In this document: in pieces, positions 33,322 to 37,245 of the stretch
Position numbering within the stretch: the stretch's first letter is position 1
Layout of the letters: each line of letters starts with the position of its first letter
NCBI GenBank assembly: GCA_903861155.1
Contig: CAIOTL010000076.1
Coordinates: 1-37,245, forward strand
DNA: 37,245 nt
Source of the DNA: an uncultured Bacteroidota bacterium
GTDB taxonomy: Bacteria > Bacteroidota > Bacteroidia > Flavobacteriales > Flavobacteriaceae
Reading direction: 5' to 3'
Translations under genes and position numbers: made by a program
The notes under the pieces: model-generated
The model's input: only the letters and a program-made list of their open reading frames with translations
The model's database searches: none
Told to the model about the DNA's origin: nothing

Positions 33322-34371
33322 ATGATAGAAGATAAAACACCTCAACGCACGAGCATTGCACAACTTGGAGAATTTGGTCTAATAGACCACTTGACAAAAA
33401 ACTTCAAAGTCAATCAGCCTTCAACAATAAAAGGAATTGGAGACGATGCCGCAGTTTTAGATTTCAAGGACAAAAAAATAGTCGTTTCTACTGATTTACT
33501 GATCGAAGGCGTTCATTTTGATTTAGGTTATATGCCCTTAAGACATTTGGGTTACAAAGCCGTTGTGGTCAATGTTTCGGATATTTGTGCAATGAATGCC
33601 AAGGCTACCCAAATCTTGGTTTCCATAGCGGTTTCCAATCGTTTTCCATTGGAAGCTTTAGAAGAATTGTTTGATGGAATTACGCTTGCCGCCAATGAAT
33701 ACAAGGTCGACGTTATTGGTGGCGACACCACTTCTTCTCAAAAAGGATTGATTATCAGCATAACCGCTTTTGGCGAAGCCGATAAAGATGAAATAGTGTA
33801 TAGAAATGGAGCCAATCAAACGGATTTGTTAGTAGTAACTGGTGATATTGGTGCAGCTTATATGGGATTGCAGGTATTGGAACGTGAGAAACAGGTTTTT
33901 CAGGTGAACCCCAATTCGCAACCCGACTTAGATGCGTATACCTATATTATTGAACGCCAATTGAAACCCGAAGCTCGAAAAGACGTACGCACTTTATTGC
34001 ACGCATTGGAAATAAAACCTACAGCGATGATTGATATTTCGGATGGATTGTCATCAGAAATTATGCATTTATGCAAACAATCGAAAGTGGGTTGCAATTT
34101 GTACGAGGATAAATTGCCGCTTGATCCGCAGTTGATCAATGTGTGCGAAGAATTTAATTTGGATTCCACCACAGTGGCAATAAACGGTGGCGAAGATTAT
34201 GAATTGCTTTTCACCATTGCAATGGAAGATTTTGACAAGATTAAAGGAAATCCAAATTTTACGATTATTGGCCACATGACCCAAGAAAGCGAAGGAATCC
34301 ATCTGGTAACTCGAGCCAATACTCGAATTCCTCTAAAGGCTCGTGGTTGGAATGCGTTGAGCGAAGAATAA
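33322..34371 (+). CDS. thiL: Thiamine-monophosphate kinase
   Basis: This 349-residue enzyme phosphorylates thiamine phosphate to thiamine diphosphate. The start is ATG 33322 (MIEDKTPQRTSIAQLGEF), placed by the promoter just upstream. ATP and Mg sites are seen in IKGIGDDAAVLDF and STDLLIEGVHFDL. NVSDICAMNA, VIGGDTTSSQKG, MIDISDGLSSEI and NGGEDYELLFT also belong to ThiL. Length is slightly above the E. coli enzyme, as usual in Bacteroidota. No other thiamine genes are in the window. Confidence 0.95.
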   Translation: MIEDKTPQRTSIAQLGEFGLIDHLTKNFKVNQPSTIKGIGDDAAVLDFKDKKIVVSTDLLIEGVHFDLGYMPLRHLGYKAVVVNVSDICAMNAKATQILVSIAVSNRFPLEALEELFDGITLAANEYKVDVIGGDTTSSQKGLIISITAFGEADKDEIVYRNGANQTDLLVVTGDIGAAYMGLQVLEREKQVFQVNPNSQPDLDAYTYIIERQLKPEARKDVRTLLHALEIKPTAMIDISDGLSSEIMHLCKQSKVGCNLYEDKLPLDPQLINVCEEFNLDSTTVAINGGEDYELLFTIAMEDFDKIKGNPNFTIIGHMTQESEGIHLVTRANTRIPLKARGWNALSEE

Positions 34372-34380
34372 ATCATTGTA

Positions 34381-34472
34381 ACCTAATTGCGACTCCTCTT
34401 TGTCATTCCGAGGACCGAGGACTCGAGCGAAGCGAACAGGCGAAGCAATCTCATCAGTTGCTCCCATTAGGT
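34381..34472. repeat. Probable dispersed intergenic repeat (MITE-like)
   Basis: The 92-bp segment is bounded by ACCTAAT (34381-34387) and ATTAGGT (34466-34472), an exact inverted pair. Inside, TGTCATTCCGAGGACCGAGG and CGAAGCAATCTCATCAGTTG resemble the 'GATTGCTTCG...CGGAATGACA' repeats scattered through many bacterial genomes. It is more GC-rich than its surroundings and has no coding pattern. Only one copy is in this window, so its repeat nature is inferred from recall. Confidence 0.55.
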
Positions 34473-34541
34473 GATTTCTCCCTTTGGTCAAATTGAAAAA
34501 TTCCTTTTTCCAGTATATTTTATACTTAATTGGTTTGAATC

Positions 34542-35237
34542 CTAAAAAAGTAAACCCTTGTTTTTAGCTTCTTTTACTAGTTCAATGTCACTTTCGTCTT
34601 TTATATCCAGTAATTTTTTTAGATTCATTTTTCTTTTTTCGATAGCTTCTAATGATATTGGAATATATTGTGGCATATCGTTTGTTTTGGTCCCTTTCGA
34701 AATATGGAAAAGAATTTGTTTGTCAAAAACATCGATTTCTATGGATTCACTTTGATCTAAATCCATCATTTTCTGAATCGACTGACTGTAATAAGTTTCG
34801 TTGTTGATCACTTTATCAAAACCAAAAAGTAGCTCATTGAATGTTAAATCATTTTTTATCACCAATCCCTTAGGATTTATAGTCTCTATAATATTCTTTA
34901 TTTTCAACAATTCAGTGTACATAGTAAGCAAAATAATTTTGCAGTTTGGCATATACTCATTAAGTAATCTTGCCAAATCTTCGCCAGAAAGAATCCCTTT
35001 TTCCTCGTAAGTTGGCATACTAATATCTAAAAAAGCAATGTCAAAAGGTGTTGTGTGTGGGTCAGTTATAATGTCATAAGCCGATTTGCAATCTTTTGCT
35101 TCTAAAAAGGAATACTCATATTCATTGGGCTTGTACCGAGTGATGCCATTCTTGTAGCCTTGAATAATAAACGGGTGGTCGTCAACAATGAATAGGTTCT
35201 TTTTTATCAACGGTTCGGCAGTTGGGTCAATTGTCAT
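34542..35237 (-). CDS. Response regulator, NarL/LuxR-like
   Basis: The protein is 231 residues. The receiver domain is residues 12-135: the acidic pair D19-D20 (FIVDDHPF), phosphoacceptor D71 (AFLDISMPT), T105 (ILLTMYT) and K128 (LVIKND). The C-terminal part (about 165-231) resembles a LuxR-type helix-turn-helix, with FDKQILFHISKGTKTNDMP and ISLEAIEKRKMNLKKLLDI, but it is divergent and DNA binding is inferred. It starts 18 nt after the histidine-kinase stop on the same strand, so the two form a two-component pair. Targets are unknown. Confidence 0.88.
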   Translation of the reverse strand: MTIDPTAEPLIKKNLFIVDDHPFIIQGYKNGITRYKPNEYEYSFLEAKDCKSAYDIITDPHTTPFDIAFLDISMPTYEEKGILSGEDLARLLNEYMPNCKIILLTMYTELLKIKNIIETINPKGLVIKNDLTFNELLFGFDKVINNETYYSQSIQKMMDLDQSESIEIDVFDKQILFHISKGTKTNDMPQYIPISLEAIEKRKMNLKKLLDIKDESDIELVKEAKNKGLLF

Positions 35238-35255
35238 TTTTCTCTTTAATTTTTT

Positions 35256-37245
35256 TTATATTGGAACTGTAACTGTAATAATAGTCCCTTCCCCTTTTTT
35301 AGATTTCACGTCTAATGTTCCTTTGCATTCATCAATTCTAGAAAGCATATTCTGTAAACCAATTCCTTTTTTGGCCTTATTTACATTAAATCCAATTCCG
35401 TCGTCACTAATTACCAAAAGCAAATGATCAATTTCTTTTTTGAATTCTACCTTGATGACATTGGCATTGGCATACTTATTAATATTCTGCAACGATTCCT
35501 GAACAATTCGATACAAATTGATTTTGATGGCATTACTCATCAATTCCCATTTGATATTCAAATCAATTGTCGAATCTAACTTCGGTTCGAACGCCTTTTT
35601 CTGATTTTCAAAAAGCTTGTCTACGATGGCTACGAAGTTATTGATTAATTCTGATTTCTCCCTATTCAAATCATGTGAAATTTCACGAATGTCCTGTTCT
35701 ATATTTTTTAATTCCGACAAGAAACTGTTTCTTTGAAAAGCACCAAGATCATCATTCATATTATTCAAACCGTCCAAGTTCATTCGCACGCCAAACATCC
35801 TTCCCAAAACGCCATCATGCAATTCCTGAGCCACTCGTTTTTTCTCTTTTATCCTGATGGTTTCTACATCATTTTGTTGCGAAATCATTAAATTATAGAT
35901 TTCCTCATTGGCTTTTTGTTGTTCTTGTTTGTACAACAGTTCCCGGTTCCTTGCTTTTTGCGCTTTGATGATGTACAAAAACATCCCTAATATTAAAATG
36001 GATCCAAAAATATAAACCAAATTCCTGTTTTGGGTCGTTAAATCGGTGTTTTCTTTTTTGATTGTATCCGTTTCATATTCGATACGGGAAAACTTATCCG
36101 CAATATTTCGATCTGCTTTTTGCAAACTATCATTGATGTGGATGTATTCTTTGTTGTAAATAGCCGATTTTGCTGGTTCTATAACCGTTAATTGTTTTAA
36201 TGGCAACAGAAGATTTCTACGGTTTTTGGAGTTTCGAGCCGTAGCAAGGGCATCATTAGAATACTGAATCGCTTTAGTAGTATCCTTTTTAGAAGCATAA
36301 TATTCCGACAAATGGATTTGGCTAATAATAATTCCAACGGTCAATTGTAGACTATCCTTCAGTTTCAAGGACTCGTAAAACAGTTCTGGAAGATCTTTGG
36401 ATTCTTTTGTTTTGAATCTTGAATAGGCCAAATTGTCCAACAACATTACGTATAAAGAGGGTTTATATAAAAGCAAGTCCTTTTTATGTTCCAATCCTTG
36501 TTGAAAATAAGGTATAGCTTGTTTATACTGATTCAGGTTTTGATAAACCAATCCCATATTATTCAACGAGGTCGCTTTCGACTGAAACTCTACAGGGGAG
36601 GTTGCATCATCTATGCTTGTCAAAGCTTTGTTGTGGAATTCAATGGATTTGTCGTATTCCCCCAATTCATTATATATTAATCCTAAAAGGTTATAACATT
36701 CATAGAGTATGTCATTGGCTTTTTCATTTTTTAATGCTCTCAAAGCTTTAAATACGGATATTTCACTTCCTGAAAAATCGCTTTGATTATATTGTAATAA
36801 CGCTTTGTTTAATCGTGCTTTGGCAAGATTTAAATTATCATTCCGTTGCAGATATATTTTTTCAGCTTTAAAATAATACAAAAAAGCACTATCTGGAGTA
36901 CTTTGCGAACCATAATAATCTCCTAAATAACCATAGGCTTTGGCTGTACTTATAGTATCCTTGCTGGTTTTTGCTTTTTCTAAAATTAAATGAACCGTTT
37001 TTTTATAGGATTTCAAATTATTGACATTATAATACCGATTAGCAACTTTGAACAGATTGACTCGATTCATCGAATCGTTGGGCTGATTGATGATGATGGT
37101 ATAAGCCTTTTGAATGTATTCCTGTCTTTTTTTAGTGGTGGAACTAAAATCGTTCGCCTTCGATAGATAGGTAGCAAGACTGTCTTGCGAGGAAGTAGTG
37201 GCTTGATTATTTGTATTCTTCTTGGTACAGCCAAAGAAAACGAAT
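35256..37245 (-). CDS. TPR-containing sensor histidine kinase, 5' end outside window
   Basis: The frame is open to the right edge: 58 residues precede the internal ATG at 37070 and begin FVFFGCTKKNTNNQ. FFGC looks like a lipobox, so the sensor part is probably lipid-anchored and only the first few signal-peptide residues are missing. Counting from that ATG, TPR-like helical repeats fill about 30-290 (for example LLGLIYNELGEYDKSIEFHN and MGLVYQNLNQYKQAIPYF). One membrane helix is at 351-370. The HisKA_3 dimerisation segment has the phospho-His H418 (RVAQELHDGVLGR). The ATPase domain has an N-box around VQESLQNINKYANA, SDDGIGF and GIGLQNMLSR. It pairs with the response regulator downstream. Confidence 0.9.
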   Translation of the reverse strand, partial: FVFFGCTKKNTNNQATTSSQDSLATYLSKANDFSSTTKKRQEYIQKAYTIIINQPNDSMNRVNLFKVANRYYNVNNLKSYKKTVHLILEKAKTSKDTISTAKAYGYLGDYYGSQSTPDSAFLYYFKAEKIYLQRNDNLNLAKARLNKALLQYNQSDFSGSEISVFKALRALKNEKANDILYECYNLLGLIYNELGEYDKSIEFHNKALTSIDDATSPVEFQSKATSLNNMGLVYQNLNQYKQAIPYFQQGLEHKKDLLLYKPSLYVMLLDNLAYSRFKTKESKDLPELFYESLKLKDSLQLTVGIIISQIHLSEYYASKKDTTKAIQYSNDALATARNSKNRRNLLLPLKQLTVIEPAKSAIYNKEYIHINDSLQKADRNIADKFSRIEYETDTIKKENTDLTTQNRNLVYIFGSILILGMFLYIIKAQKARNRELLYKQEQQKANEEIYNLMISQQNDVETIRIKEKKRVAQELHDGVLGRMFGVRMNLDGLNNMNDDLGAFQRNSFLSELKNIEQDIREISHDLNREKSELINNFVAIVDKLFENQKKAFEPKLDSTIDLNIKWELMSNAIKINLYRIVQESLQNINKYANANVIKVEFKKEIDHLLLVISDDGIGFNVNKAKKGIGLQNMLSRIDECKGTLDVKSKKGEGTIITVTVPI

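Noticed and set aside
1..37245. CRISPR arrays, toxin-antitoxin pairs, prophage or insertion-sequence genes
   Set aside because: No regularly spaced repeats, cas-like proteins, transposase motifs or paired small toxin/antitoxin genes were seen on either strand.

Overview
The window looks like chromosome from a low-GC member of the Bacteroidota, most probably Flavobacterium or a close relative. The signs are TAnnTTTG-type -7 promoter elements with little Shine-Dalgarno sequence, a fused MurF-alanine racemase, remnants of type IX secretion (T9SS) sorting domains, a small PID-CTERM-like protein, a TonB-dependent receptor with an N-terminal carboxypeptidase-regulatory-like domain, and the gene order pdxA-DUF177-rpmF-fabH-accB-accC. 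The genus is inference; no rRNA gene is present.

Layout. 1-2.5 kb: tRNA-Ala(GGC) on the minus strand with a good promoter and terminator, then enoyl-CoA hydratase/isomerase, a tiny membrane protein, queD and lpxH on the plus strand. 2.5-4.7 kb: an AT-rich accessory island with one secreted glycoside-hydrolase-like gene, flanked on both sides by broken T9SS sorting domains. 4.7-9.8 kb: recJ plus an MFS exporter (minus), adenine deaminase (plus), and a HopJ-family gene (minus). 9.8-11.4 kb: rsmI and a conserved acidic protein (minus). 11.6-16.3 kb: tdk, murF-alr, mscL and asd (plus). 16.3-19 kb: a His/Cys-rich small membrane protein followed by a TonB-dependent receptor, a probable metal-related pair. 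19-25 kb: mtgA, then the lipid and ribosome operon pdxA-DUF177-rpmF-fabH-accB-accC (minus). 25-30 kb: ribE, the PID-CTERM-like gene, tRNA(CAT), methylmalonyl-CoA epimerase, rbfA with a LolC/E-type permease, a beta-barrel-like protein and dusB. 30.2-34.4 kb: lepA behind a structured leader, a pfkB-family kinase, and thiL. 34.4-37.2 kb: a short dispersed repeat, then a response regulator and a TPR-containing lipoprotein-type histidine kinase that runs off the right edge.

Most of the window is housekeeping: peptidoglycan (murF-alr, mtgA, asd), lipid A (lpxH), fatty acids (fabH, accB, accC), ribosome biogenesis and translation (rsmI, rpmF, rbfA, lepA, dusB), and cofactors (queD, ribE, pdxA, thiL). 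I did not find a complete new defence or mobile system. The places most worth a second look are the T9SS debris around the 2.9-4.4 kb gene, the structured leader in front of lepA, the triple 16-bp repeat at the rsmI 3' end, the back-to-back ribE/pdxA promoters, and two apparently leaderless genes. Several starts given here were moved to internal codons because a promoter or signal peptide places them there.
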